Shown here piece after piece: positions 1 to 12,381 of a DNA stretch of 64,000 nucleotides. Source of the DNA: Ceratobasidium sp. AG-K (taxonomy: Eukaryota > Basidiomycota > Agaricomycetes > Cantharellales > Ceratobasidiaceae); assembly GCA_037039685.1 (NCBI GenBank), contig JAWNGF010000005.1, forward strand, positions 496,001 through 560,000, in the 5' to 3' direction. The position numbers were made by a program, and so were the translations under genes. The notes beneath the pieces are model-generated. The model was not told the origin of the DNA. It saw only the letters and a list, made by a program, of their open reading frames with translations, and made no database searches. Position 1 is the first letter of the stretch. The number at the start of each line of letters is the position of its first letter.

Positions 1-883
1 GAAGAGGATGCTCAAGGATGTAATTGAACGCTGTCTATGGAAACTGTTGGTTCCGCATACGGCCTCATGAAAGCCAACATACCTGTGCATCAAGCTTTAA
101 TCCTTTCTCAGATGGCTGCCCTTCGCTCAGCCCATAACTGTTTATTTATTAGGGGGTTGAGGGCAAGGATTTATGATACTAAATAAGGTTGTTTACATAC
201 CCGCGGTATGAGAGCATCAGAACATTGCATCGCATCTTGTAGTAGAATACTTTGGCTAGGGGAACACGGTGGCCGACATTCCCCGCGTTGGCGTGGAGAA
301 ACAGAACCGTGGGCCGCGATCGAGCGTACTATAGCCGGCGGAAGTGGCCAGCTGAAATATGAGAGTCACGATACTTTTACGAGTTAGGACACTAACATCT
401 GCGTCATCACCCTCGGTATCCACCTCTGGCTCTCCTAACGACCCATCGGCGCTCAACAGAATCCGCCGCTGGACGAGGAGATAAGCACGTATTTTTACAT
501 TATCGGGAGTGATAAATGTAAGGTCTTTATAAGGCATCCCATAGTCTGCAGGAGTTGCAACATCTGCCAAAGAAAAGTGTCATTCTAGTATATTCAAACA
601 TTAGCTTTCTGGCTTACTTGTGCGTGAACCCTCAGGCACATTTGATGGGTAAATCAAGGAGTTTTGACCATAATATAGCAACCCAGCTCCTGTTTCGGGA
701 GTTGAAGGCGGGGTAAGGAGTGTTGAGTCTATTGTTTAAGCTATAGCCATCGTACCTAATGTTGCCGCACCTACTGCTACAGACGCCGAGGTCTGCGGTG
801 TTCCTCAGGCCTTTTAGAGATATATCAGCCTCTGAAATGCGAATAAAACTTGCCTTGGCAAAGAACTTTATACTGTCAAACAT
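1..883 (-). CDS. Bem46/ABHD13-like alpha/beta hydrolase, N-terminal part, runs off the left edge
   Basis: Seven exons can be followed on the minus strand: 854-883, 756-792, 618-728, 397-563, 201-328, 83-137 and 1-34 (continuing outside). The spliced frame gives a short N-terminal hydrophobic segment, then the family signature LIYPSNVPEGSRTN, the TPDNVKIRAYL strand, the oxyanion-region motif FLHANAGNVGHR, and SYRGYGLSEGQPSEKG, all typical of Bem46 proteins (membrane-anchored serine hydrolases, in yeasts linked to polarity). The nucleophile elbow and the His/Asp lie beyond the window. The first intron needs a GC donor (AAG|GCAAGT), so the start is less certain than the rest. A charged insert (SADGSLGEPEVDTEG) precedes the HANAGN motif. 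The enzymatic substrate is unknown for this family. Confidence 0.85.
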
Positions 884-1287
884 GGCGACCGGCCGCGTCG
901 AGTCTACTGCAGGGGTGTAGGTAGAAGCAGAACCCTGGTAATGGTGCGGAGGTGGCCGTCTCTTGGATTGGTAATCAGCAACCTATCACGTGACTAGTTG
1001 CTCGTCCGTATGATGTGGCTGGCTGATACGCCCTCAGCTTAAGTGGAAGTCCGAGCTGGCAAGAGAAGAAGTTTGGAGGCATGGGTATTAGTATGAATAT
1101 CATGAAATTAAATCAACCTGCACGTGAATGGGAGGAGGAAGTTTCTCTTCAATGGGAATTCATTTGAGCTGTAATATGAAGCAGACAGGGTGTATACAAC
1201 ACATTAACCCTACATAGGACGCGAACTGCAAGAAAACGAGCGCCCCCCAAAATAGGGTTTTTCTTTTCTTCGTTAAACAAACTAAAT
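884..1287. other. intergenic, promoter side of the hydrolase and 3' end of the transcription factor
   Basis: No coding signal or repeat was seen. This stretch must hold the hydrolase promoter (reading leftwards) and the terminator of the transcription factor gene. Confidence 0.5.
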
Positions 1288-4197
1288 TTATTGGGGGTAG
1301 TGGCTCCCATCTTCTCCCATCTCGTAGCCTTCGTTAGGAACTAGATCGAAAGGTAGCGGTAGTACATATGGATTCATTAGGAACTCAGCTCCTGAAGGCA
1401 TGCCCATGAGGGGTTCCTGGTAGAGTTGATGTAGTTCCGAATAAGGGAGCTGATAAGGTTGCGTAGAATTTTCGTATACAAACTCCATGCCGTGTCCTTG
1501 ATTTTCCATGTCTCTAAACCGTTGCGAAAGAGTGCCATTGGGATCGAAAGCATTAGGCACATGACTTGTGTCAATATTGATGCTAGGGAGGTGCTTTTGA
1601 AGGGCTGTTGGTGACGGTGGCTCGAACTGATTCGGTCCGGTTGACCGTTGAATGTGGGCACTATGAGATGTATGCGTGAGCTTAACCTGAGGCGCGGGCT
1701 ATCTATAGTCTACCTACCCGCCTTGAGCTGATTCGGGTGTTTGTTCTTGTAGCAAACGTCGCAGATGGGCTGCGCTAACTGTGGCGCATTCCCATGTTTG
1801 TGCCACGGTTTCTAGAGCGTGAATACATTTACGAGTCGCTTCATGACTATCGTTACGTGCTTTGGTTGCAGACTGTGCTAGTGTTGCAGCTTGAGTTAAA
1901 AGAGTGGCGCCAGCCATAAAAATAGTCTATAAATTCGATTAGAAAGATAAAATTTGTGGTAGTTTTTTATAGCTAGCTTACCTGAAGCAGATTCAGGGGG
2001 AAATAGCGGAGACTATACCCTTTCTCAAACAGTGTAACAAGCTGCACGATCTTATTAGCTGCTCGATCGCACATCTTTACCGATAAATCAGCGAATGAGA
2101 CTGGAGGCGTCCCATCTAGAATAGCAGCCGATGGCTTTGGCGAACGTGCGTAGAATGGCCGATGCAACAACAAAAGGAGCCACCAGTAGGCAATATTAAG
2201 TGCAATGATATGTGGCAAGGGGGGCGCATTAGATCGCCGCATTGTTACCACGAGTTGTTCTGGAAGGTTGTCGTACCAACCATCCAGAAGTAAACTATGC
2301 ATGTAAGGCGTGATTGAAATAGGTACCAACTGAATCTGCTCACTGAATTCGCGATACGCTATCCTTCTCTGCCACCTGCCAATTCTGGCGTCCCTGAGCG
2401 TATCTGCTCCTCGCAAGTTAGATATGAGCAAGAAGGAAGACTAAGTTTCACAAGCGTACTAACACGGTATCCATAATTCGAATGGCGATCAACATCAGCT
2501 TGCTGGTTTCGAAAAATACAAGGGTGGTGTTGTTTGGTTGAGATGATTCAGGTTCGTTTGACGGTGCAATACGGGGGCCCCAAACCCTCCCATCCAATGT
2601 ACGATTGATTGGTGGCAGGGTGACATTTATATGGGGTGGGGGCGTGTCATAGTCACGTCCGTAGTCCAGCGACTAGAGGTACATGATTGATATTTTTCGT
2701 CACGCGGCGACATGACAAACACACCATGACTTTATCTAAGATTGGCTAGCATTAGATGAGTGCATGCTAAAAGCATAGAGCATACCTTTGCAAAAGACTG
2801 TCCAGAACAGGGAGTCCCGGAGAATCAGCTCTTCTTGCGTGATTCTTCCACTTGCAACCCACGGTCGTCCATCGATACACAACCCAACTACAGACTGGTA
2901 GGTTAGCATGAAATGGCGAATCGATGAAAGTGCTGGCAATCATACGAGCTCGAGCCATTCGGGAACCCATGCCTGCGTGGTCGCGTCATGATGGGCAACG
3001 TTGCGTAGTGCGATCAAATTAAGGCCTACCGAAGTACAAATAAGCCAACCCTCGTTCTCCGATGCTCGCGTGGTACTCGGACATGAATATCAACGCATGA
3101 ACTATTGCGAGCGATGGACGGTCACACTCATATTCTAGGTATTGCTTTGCATGAAGGGAGAATTGCCGACGCGTTCTTTTGTCGCTGACCCTGGGGTTGT
3201 CAGATAATGCCGTGGCCAGAGACAGAAGCGCAGAGTGAAGGAAAGGGCTATAGCTAAGTCCAGGTTTGGGTCGAATTGGGTCCATTTCCTCGTGTGGTGG
3301 AGTGAGTTCGGCCAGCATATCGCGTAGAAAGTGTTCAGACTGGAATGCATGCAGCCAGATTGTGTGGAAGCTGAAGCACCTGTGGAGCAGTGTATCATGC
3401 TCTAGGCGAGTAAAACCAACATCAGAGCTGATCGAGGGAAGGTAGCGGTCCCATTGACACTGTTCAGAGAGCTGTACTGAACGCGGCTGCTTCTCTAATG
3501 GGATAGCCGGATCTTTGAGAAATATGTACTGGTATGTCATCTCGAAGGGGGACACTGCTACCTTATCCAAGTTTGGTCTATCATTTGGAAATGTTGACCA
3601 CATTGAAGTTGGCCCACTTGCACTAATGCTCCCGTCTTGCATCTAAGCATGCCCAAGGCGTAAGTGACGGCTGATTTAGAGTCTGCGACTGAACTTACAG
3701 TTAAGCAAGACTTTCCTGGATAAATATCTTCGACATCGGTTACGGATATCGTATTATCATCAGCCTCTTTAGCAGCCGACAAACTTCCGCCAAGAAGTTG
3801 GGTACTCATTGGCTCAGCGCTGGATCTCATCACAGTCCCCCTCAGCTCTCCATTTTCAATCTCGAGTTCGCGGATACGCGTTCGGAGACCTTCTACCAGT
3901 TGTTTAGTAGCAGGCCGACGAGCGTCTTCTTCATCACTCCAGGAACACTAGTTGAATCCAGTCTATTAGCATTTGCAGCTGAGGTGCCAACCAAGTTTAC
4001 CTCGTGCCCCTGATCGAGGAAGTTCAGGTTATTAATCGCGGACAAATGATGCTGTTAGCACTCATACGCACGTAGAACAAACACGTCCCACAGGTTGGTT
4101 GTACTCCATCACATTTGCATCGACGGCGGCGACAACTATTGCAGGCTTTGGAAGTATAGGGCGCGCGTTTCTTGGCTGATGTGCCAGCGGACGCCAT
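1288..4197 (-). CDS. Zn2Cys6 fungal transcription factor (nirA/xlnR-like regulator with fungal-specific TF domain)
   Basis: Ten exons read on the minus strand: 4072-4197, 4001-4009, 3699-3947, 3030-3642, 2946-2972, 2786-2887, about 2464-2672, 1982-2393, 1718-1926 and 1288-1660. The first three encode the binuclear zinc cluster CNSCRRRRCKCDGVQPTCGTC followed by six residues and CSW. A linker (RPATKQLVEGLRTRIRELE) likely forms the dimerisation coiled coil. The central part is the fungal-specific TF domain (motifs GMGSRMARALGLCIDGRPW, ITQEELILRDSLFWTVF, YWWLLLLLHRPFY). The C-terminus is Gln/Pro/Tyr-rich, as in activation tails. It would bind CGG-type sites in the nucleus; target genes cannot be told. 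The junction between about 2672 and 2786, where a conserved Trp/Tyr/Gly/Arg patch is expected, could not be resolved cleanly and may hide a small exon or a lesion. Confidence 0.85.
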
Positions 4198-7100
4198 GGT
4201 TATAGCCTTGGAGAGAGCGCGATATGCTATCGATGGTGGTGCGGAGCTTTATCTACCGTTAGGGAATCGCAGGTTAATCTACGCTGATTCCTCCGGTCCG
4301 TGCGCGCTCCCGCTCCGCTATCCAGGACTCAGCACGGAAAAGCAACAAAAATCAAGTAATGAGACCAATTAAGCGTCAGTCTCACATGTTGAATAATTTC
4401 CCCCGGGAAATGGGTAAGGATTCCGGCTGGCACGAACTTCAAGCGGCGACGCAAGATCGCATATGCATGCAGATTGATCCACGAAAGAAGTCGTGGCTAG
4501 TCAATTTCCTTATCAATCTTCGGGATTCAATTGGAGCTCTCCAAGGACAGTTAGCACGATTTACCGTCCCATTGGTGAACTCTGTGTCCTGAAGATGACG
4601 TGAGAATACCGCCACACAGATCGTGCCGTGCCCTTAAGGCTGCACAGGATCCCAGCTTTCATGGCATACGAGAACTATACAGTAAGGTGACGATTCAACA
4701 AGATTTGAGTGAAGAGCTCGGCAAACATGCACAAAACATAAATTCCTGTTGTCGTCGCTGTCAGCTCCTCGCCAGTACAGGAAGTATCATATTCAAATAT
4801 ACAGAATGGGTGTCCTTGCCTCCAGTGTGCGCTCCGGTTCGGATGCACATGCATATTGTCATATGACGACATGCCGCTAGGCACCGGCAGAACTGGGAAC
4901 CCCAAGCGCAGTCGAAGGGGGGTACGCCGCGTCACCGAGAGGCGAGCAGACTCGTTCCCGGGGGCAGGCGCTCGCGTCTCGAGTGTGGCATACCCACGGC
5001 GAGGAAGATGAAACCCATGAGCGTAGATCACCCCTAGCCGTCGCCTGGAGTATGGCGGTGTGGTGCGAGGAGGAGCCTGTCGTTGGACTAAAGACGAGTC
5101 ATTAATTGTCTCAAACGCACTGGCCGTGCAAACGACTTAGCCTCAAACGTTAGAGCTTTAACTTGAAAATGAAAAAAAATGAAATGAAATGAATTAAAAT
5201 AACGGTTAAATGAGGTATACAACGTGAATACAGCTATGTAGCTAAGCGCGGAGATACATAGATAAATCAAACCAGCCACGTACAGATTTTACGGGCGTAC
5301 GCGTGTAACAAGAAAGCCCGATCACCTATCGACGTACGGGCATAGGCAGGAAGGCCCAGAGTGAGCGCATGACGCCAACACGAGAGTCGGCGTCGAAGCA
5401 AAACAGACTGGATAGACCACGTAACGTCATACGGGGCTGTGTGAGGAAGCCAAGAAGCGACCAACGTGACGCAAGCACGGGCGGGGGTAGGTAGGGTAGT
5501 TGAAGCGCTGTAGCACAAGTACCGTAGAGGCATGAGCGCCAGACCAAACCAACAGCGTAGTGGAATACGGTCTGGGTAGTGAACCCAAGGCGTCCAATGT
5601 GACGCAGACACAGGCGCAGACATGCATTACCACTAAACCGCGTGACGCTACGGGTACGAGGTGTGGGTACCTGACAAAACAGACTGCAGAGCACGAGTCT
5701 GGACGTCTGGCCAACGAGCCATGTACTTCCGCATCGGGTATTACATACGTTGTGGAAAGTCGAGGGTAAAGGAGAGGGGCGTAGATGTCGTTTGGGGTGA
5801 CCGAGGTTGGTACGAGTCGACCTGTCAGTGCAAAATCCTCTCCCTTCTTCGATGGATGGGATGGGATGTCTAGCGTACTTAAGCTGTACTTAGGTAGAAC
5901 AAAATTTATATCGCTTAGCTTAATATAGCGTGTGTGTAGTTAGGGACCGAAAGGGCAGATTCGGAAAACTGCGCATGAGAACCGTGGGTGCAAGATGGAA
6001 ACGGTACGAACGGAACACCATGTGACAAGTTAAGCGCGCAGCATTTCTGTGGTAATTATACTCGGTTGAGCCACGGTTATTCTGTGTGTTCGTATTCCAG
6101 ATGTGTGTGTATTTGAATTACGCGTGCCGCTTAACTATCGCTGCCGCGTCCTTCAGGTCTAGTAGAGGTCCACCCTAGTACCAAGACCGCATTGCCATCG
6201 AGGCTTGAAAAGACCGGACGGGTGAGTTGTGCTAAACATGATTAATCATAAGTCAGCAGCTAGAAAATGCTCGCTCTGCATCGAGAGAAGAGCCTGTTAC
6301 GGTGTATTGGTGATCAAACGCGCTCTGAGAATGGAGATAACACACGCCTTGTAGTGGCAAGTAATCAAGCGTTATTCATGAAGTCGAGATGCTCAAGCGC
6401 AGGCGAGACTCATTGCGGGAGCAATTCCACACTGCAAATTTGAACATGACATCAGAACATTTGTGAAGCTCAGTTCATGAATGAACTAGCTTGTATGAGG
6501 CAAGGTGACCGGGCTGAGTCGAAGGCATGTCGACGATGCTCAGTTTATTAGGGATACAAGCGCTCGACATATCCGCGCCAGGGTGACGTATAATTGCCAA
6601 ACCATGATGCATGGTACACTGTCATCACAGGTGGTCTTCTCCACGGAGGCAACTCCGTGGCTCGACACAGCGATTACATAATCACCGCCGGTTCATTCCC
6701 GCTCGGAAAACCACGGTGTAACCGGTACCCGCCATCCATTTTGCGCCAAACCACGTGACCGTGACTACTGTAACGAACTGTTGTTAACGTCGATTCTGTC
6801 CCATCCACTCCTGATTCACCCCCAAAGGACTGTTTATTTCGACTTCATTCTGAGCTTGCCTACAGATCCACCCTGTTTAATTTGACAGAAAGTACAAGCG
6901 TGTAGATATCTCCATCCTTTGGTGCGCATAAAGGCCAGTAATTTATGCAAGTGACGTTGGCATCAGTTCGGTACAGTAATAGCGCGCACCGACCGCGTTC
7001 ACCGCGGTCCCTGCGGCGAGGAATTTGTTTCGTACTCACACAGGTTGCAGCATGAAACTTCACTAATTCCTTCCACCCGTTTGAGATCAACACACCGATG

Positions 7101-10100
7101 ATATCAACTGCATACATGCGCCACTGGTCTGAGCCACAGTTGTCAGCTGTATGAAATCAAATTGCTTGTACTCCGGAGTGACATTAATATAGTAGAGGTC
7201 AAGTACAAGAGACACATTACAGGCCCATGCAGCATACAGGAGGTTTATGGTCGTCGTTATGCTAAGCAGGAGCTCCAAAGGGAGCCATGACCACAGGTTT
7301 GCATCGGTTCGACCCTATTCAAGGCGTACCCTGATTCGAAGTGACCAAAGCATGGGTGTTGTAACAGGAACTGGCCTGTGAGTATAGTGTCGTAAAGGCA
7401 GTTCAGCCCTAGATTTCTTGGGGAAACCCTTAGTTATGAGGAACTCGGAAAAGAATCAATAGTTGTTTCGCGCAGTCGTTTTCAGCGACGTCCTTGCTCG
7501 GATGATGTGACTGGGCCGAGGTTCGGCCGTTTACTAACTCGTCACGTTGGTTGGCTTTAAACAAATAATTAAATGCGATGAAACCCACCGTTGACCTCAA
7601 CTAGCCAGGAGTTCTGTCCCCGGTGGGGGACTATCTTGCTGCTCCACTGAATCTGAGGAGGACAGGACTGTTGCTGGTACCTGCATATATATCCTCAACA
7701 CTGTAGCCAACGGTTGCTGGCAGACAATAGCTCACCAGCGATCATAGATTGACTTGTGAGGGGTCATAGTTAGGTTTTTATGCTTGAGGGAGTAGCACGG
7801 ACAATTGGTGAAGCTGCTGACTTCCTACTAGAATGCACCTTGTTTTATTCACCATTATGGCTGTATGCACAAAATCGGAATGTAGTCGATCGAGTTAGAT
7901 ACCAGGGCCCGTTTGCCTCCCGTTGCCACCGGGGCGACAAGACGGTCGACCCGTTGAGCGCTCCGTATTCTATCGAGGTGTAGGGTCGGACTGTGAACTT
8001 CTTGAGGCTGCGTAGCAAGCTGTCCGATAAGTAAGCAACCCGGCGGGGCGAGCAACGTCAACCTCGTAAAATTTTGTCCTTTGACGAACACATGTAGTGG
8101 CAAAAAAAAAATACAACAGAAAACCATTTCGAAACTTCAATATTGAAAACCCGCACGCGCAATGTACAGCCCCCGATCAATGCTGACGGGATAGGGCTAT
8201 GGCTGTGCCTCTCACAATGAAGAGGCTATCAGCTGTTGAGGAAGAACCTCGGGTTCAACAATAGACTGCAAATAACGAGTATAGGCAACAACCACTAAGC
8301 GAGCTACCTACCACGCCCGGAGCGATGAAAGTTGCGGTTATACCGCCACCCATGCTATTGTCACGAGGTACCAGGTAGAAACGTTGGCGACACCTGTATA
8401 TCACAGATATACTACAACAGAGCCAAGAATATCAGGTACATCAAGATATATCTGTCTTACGTTAGGACTGAATGAAATATTATGGTATCCCCATCATAGA
8501 ACCGTGGGAGTAACCGGAGTGAACATGGCGGGCCATACCACTCATTGTCTAGTTCAGAGCTCATGTTCACTGGGAAAAACAGCGCGCTTGTTTCGAGTGG
8601 AAGTACAAGGAATCACATCAAATTACGATAAGATTCTAGAAATCCTTTCTGCCACTAGTAGGATGCCTCAGTTCGTCAATGTTGCTAAGTCCCAGTTTCC
8701 TCAACCAGAATCAATCCGGGGGGAGGGGGAGTTGCAAATAAGGAGGAATAAAAGTAATTTTAGTATAACATAACTCTGGAAAAGGGTCAAAATATTTCGC
8801 CATGGTGTCGAAGCCAGCCGCAGCTTGGGTTTGGTTGGGGTTTGGACCTCGGCGCTTGTGCTGTTTGATTTGCCTTGGGTGTTTAAAACGGGAGCTAATT
8901 AACTTCGCAATTTTGCGCTTGGTCCACGATGATGCTGTATCGTGTTATTCAATCCTTGGTTCGAACTCTCTTGATCTAGTGCAATCGACATGTTCGGGAC
9001 TTTCTCGATCCATGCTTGGCATTTAGGTCACCGGCCCTGCGCGGGCCAGATCAGGTCAGCGATCCCTAGCATGTTCACCTGTGGTTCGTGCAAGCGGTCA
9101 AGCTGAGAGTTGGGCTCACTCTCTGTATCCGGTCTAGCTGGACACTTGGCGGCTTGAGGCATATATCTTTTCGAACCCAGATTCCCCCAGTACATAACGC
9201 ACGCTCAGGAATTATTTTCACGCCGTAAATTACATGAGTTTCGCATCCTGATATTCGTACAGATTGCCCCTGTCTCTATGTACTGTAGGGAAAAGACTAT
9301 CTACCCGCATTCTCCGATTGGCGCGTATACCCCTCCTTGAGCACGAGGCACCAGACACGCAGACTTGTTCTAGGCAAAGATTTCATATCTCTGTGCTCCT
9401 ATGTTTACCACTCCCCGTACCCTTGTGCCTACCTGAATGACGTACTATGGATCCAATCTATCGGAATCAATGCTGGTTTGCGGTAGTGCAAGTAGACCGG
9501 CTCACCGAGCTCACCGATCATGCAAGCTGAAATGCCATTCTAGTCCAACCGTTTCAAAAGGAAACTTGAAGCAAGGTAGCCCAATACTTTTGAATACACA
9601 ATGCTTTGGCTTTTATTTATCTACAGTGACAAAACCATACATATCACATCAAACGGCTGCCGCCCTCTCCCGGCGGCTTATGGCTCACTTCCTTGACGAA
9701 GATACAAATCAAGAGATCTCAGCGCCTTGCCACGCGGGAAAAAGTGCACTAGGACCGAACCTCCGGATACCTAATCAAGTCAACGGTATACCTATCAAAA
9801 ACGAACAAACAAAATACGAACAGCGGCGGATATGGGTTTTGATCGCCGGACCCAAACACGGTAGTTCACCGTCGGGCTCAATTGCTGTTTCCGGGCCCCA
9901 TATCATCATACCCAGCTCATATCATGCTTTTCTAATCACGAGGTGGCGCACACAGAATCATGAGACGTAGATCAGGCATGTGCGCCGCACATTACTCGTC
10001 AATGACCTAGACCCGCATTTCCGGCCCGATTTACGAAACCTGCAAATGAGCGAATTGGCCACGGGCATCTTGGCTACCTTCCGACGACCGGCAATATACC

Positions 10101-12381
10101 CCAGGTCGAAGAACTGCGCGTGAATCTCAGTCCCCAGAGCACCTGATCACTCCTGATCGCTACCCTTTCAGGATATGCGTGACATAGTACATCGGAGCTC
10201 TTTCGAGAGTGCGCTCATCGCTCGGGCGCTTCACGCGGATTATCAGGATGGACAACACAAATCATAAATTTCGCGCCAGTATGCTAGACTTGCGCCGGTT
10301 GCAGTATTCTTTAGCCTCAATATGTCCATTAATTTCTGCTAAATCCTGAACTACCCGGCGGTCCCAAGCTCATCATTATACATACTCCAACTGCTAAGAG
10401 TGTTTTTGAGTCATCTAGCGGCCACCTAGTGGCTGCTCCTCGTGATGTGGTTGATTCGGGCGAACCCGGACAGCTGTACGTGGCTGGGAACACGAATTAC
10501 TATACATAACTTCAAGGAACGCGCATACATGATGTTTATTCATACTGAGGTGTTTCATCTATCTAGCGAGGACCCAGCGAATTATTCGGCAGGCTTTATA
10601 AATATAACACGATGTGCACTATCTCATTGGTCGTGTCACACGACTGAACCGGGATGGCATTTTAGTTCTCATGCGCGAGGTTCCTGTAATTTCAATAAGA
10701 AACCGGATGCCGAATTGTGGGGATGATTTGTTGGACTGTATCAGTGTCCCACAAAGGTCTGTTCGTTAGGCGTTTGGTACGTTCACGCGTGAGGAGGCTG
10801 CTGGGTTAGAGCTGTGCTCAAGTTAACCTCGCAACAAGTATTGATGCATATACCACTGAAAGTGAAATCATACATATAATTCCATGTGCGCCTTCATGTT
10901 CGTTCTTCTATATAGTATGCAGTAGTGGCTCATATATGAAGACTACTTGTCAAAACTGTCAAGCGCCGGATACCATGGCTGATATTACGTTTTACACTTT
11001 TAAATGCGGATTTCACAGCGCACCCCCGGGTGTCGGTACATTACCTACCCAAAGACTTGGGATAAAGGAACCTTCAGGCACCCTTTGTATTCAGTCCCTT
11101 TAACTGGACCAGGTCATTAGCAAACTTGCATTTGGGCATGAGCTCATAACACGCACGCCCAATCGCATTAATGCCCTCTACATAGGTACTATATGTGCGT
11201 TTCTAATTAGCCCTTGGCACACCCTACGCTCACCAGAAAAGAATCGGCTCTCCCCTTTCGCTTGCGAGTGCTTCCCCCGCCAATTACGAACCGAATGTCG
11301 AGATTCCCCCGAGCTGATCGCATGTTTTGGTATCGAACGGACCACGGGGTAGGTTCGAGCTGACCATCGGTGTTCGCACGCTTGTTACGTTGGGCCAGTG
11401 TGATATAGCCATTCAGCTTGGTGGCATACTAAAAGTCAATCAGATGCGTCATTTTTGACTGATCCTGAACTTCCTCGGTTAGCTTGTCCCGAAGTGATCA
11501 GCTCGTTCGACGTCAATTGTCGCTGGCGAGCATCATACGTGGCGATATTATACATATTCCGAGGGAGAGAAAGCATCGGGCGATGCCGTCCCACGTGATA
11601 TGCGTATAGAGTCCAGGATCGGTACCGCGTGCAACGGGGCCGGAACGGGTACGTCTCGGGGTCTTCGGATTACAAGAATGGATGTAGTGTCTAAATGAGC
11701 CAAAGGCGCGGACGTCATCGCGGGACCTGCACCATAGGAAGATGATTCGAGACAAGCTAGTGGACGTTCCTGGGAGAAAATGGCACATTGTGTGGACGCT
11801 GCATGTTACTCGCCACGTGATCCCTGTGATATAGGGGCGACGCAAGTGTCAGGCGAGGTTATGAATAGAAAATACGACTGCGCTCTTGACGGGAGCAGCC
11901 CCTTCGGCTGATCGGCTGGTATTTGGATGTATAGGGCGGGGATTATACAGCAAGGTACGACACGATCCATGACTGGTTAGCGCCTTAATCGAGAGGGATG
12001 GCCGGACTTGAGGTGAGACGAGTGCTCGAGAGATCTGAAAAGAGCGCGGATTAGAGTGTTTGAATAGTTAGTTGCCGCAAAGAGTAGGGGAATTATCGAG
12101 GAATAAGAGGTAGAGGGCGCCCAAGGTTTGGCCGCCTAGCCCGGATTGTAGACTGTGCTCCGAGCTCGACTGCGCTGTGGTGGGGGGACCCTTGATGGAA
12201 CCCTTGTGGACCCTTACTCCACTAGACTGGTGGGGCCGGTGAATAATATGGAGGGCGAGGATTGCTGGCACGCGGCGACAGGCAGCGCTCGATCGTGAGC
12301 AAGACGCGATCCCGACGCAGAGCATACTCCTGCGCAGACTCAAAAGCACGAGAAATAAGTATCCTGTGGTGTACTACCCCC
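4198..12381. other. about 8 kb with no recognisable gene
   Basis: CpG is frequent here and base composition resembles the flanking gene space, unlike the repeat island on the right. Only short, composition-driven ORFs are present (for example a 177-codon plus-strand frame at 9437-9970 with no family resemblance). A weak exon-like patch occurs on the minus strand near 6900-7280. A diverged pair of short direct repeats lies at about 5450-5480 and 5581-5612, and an A/T-rich simple stretch at about 5165-5205. No RNA gene or mobile element could be supported. Confidence 0.5.
6900..7278 (-). other. possible coding exons of an unrecognised, partly hydrophobic protein
   Basis: Two minus-strand frames, about 7087-7278 (hydrophobic, LLYAAWACNVSLVLDLYYI) and about 7035-7117 (MYAVDIIGVLISNGWKELV), look more protein-like than their surroundings. 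They could be joined by short introns, continuing after a GTGTGA donor into a further open stretch. No family is recognised, and chance open frames are a real alternative. Confidence 0.2.

Noticed and set aside
5267..5714. Overlapping minus-strand ORFs of 95-122 codons
   Set aside because: Three overlapping frames open at once in a CpG-rich, stop-poor stretch; none shows protein-like conservation or domain motifs.
7295..7325. second tRNA B-box-like motif
   Set aside because: No cloverleaf could be drawn from the flanks.
8384..8773. 129-codon plus-strand ORF
   Set aside because: No recognisable domain, no conserved-looking block, no splice-supported extension.
8950..8975. tRNA-like B box (GGTTCGAACTC)
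   Set aside because: The T-stem does not pair and no acceptor stem or A box fits around it.
9437..9970. 177-codon plus-strand ORF in the gene gap
   Set aside because: Composition and motif content look random and no intron pattern extends it; length alone is not enough.
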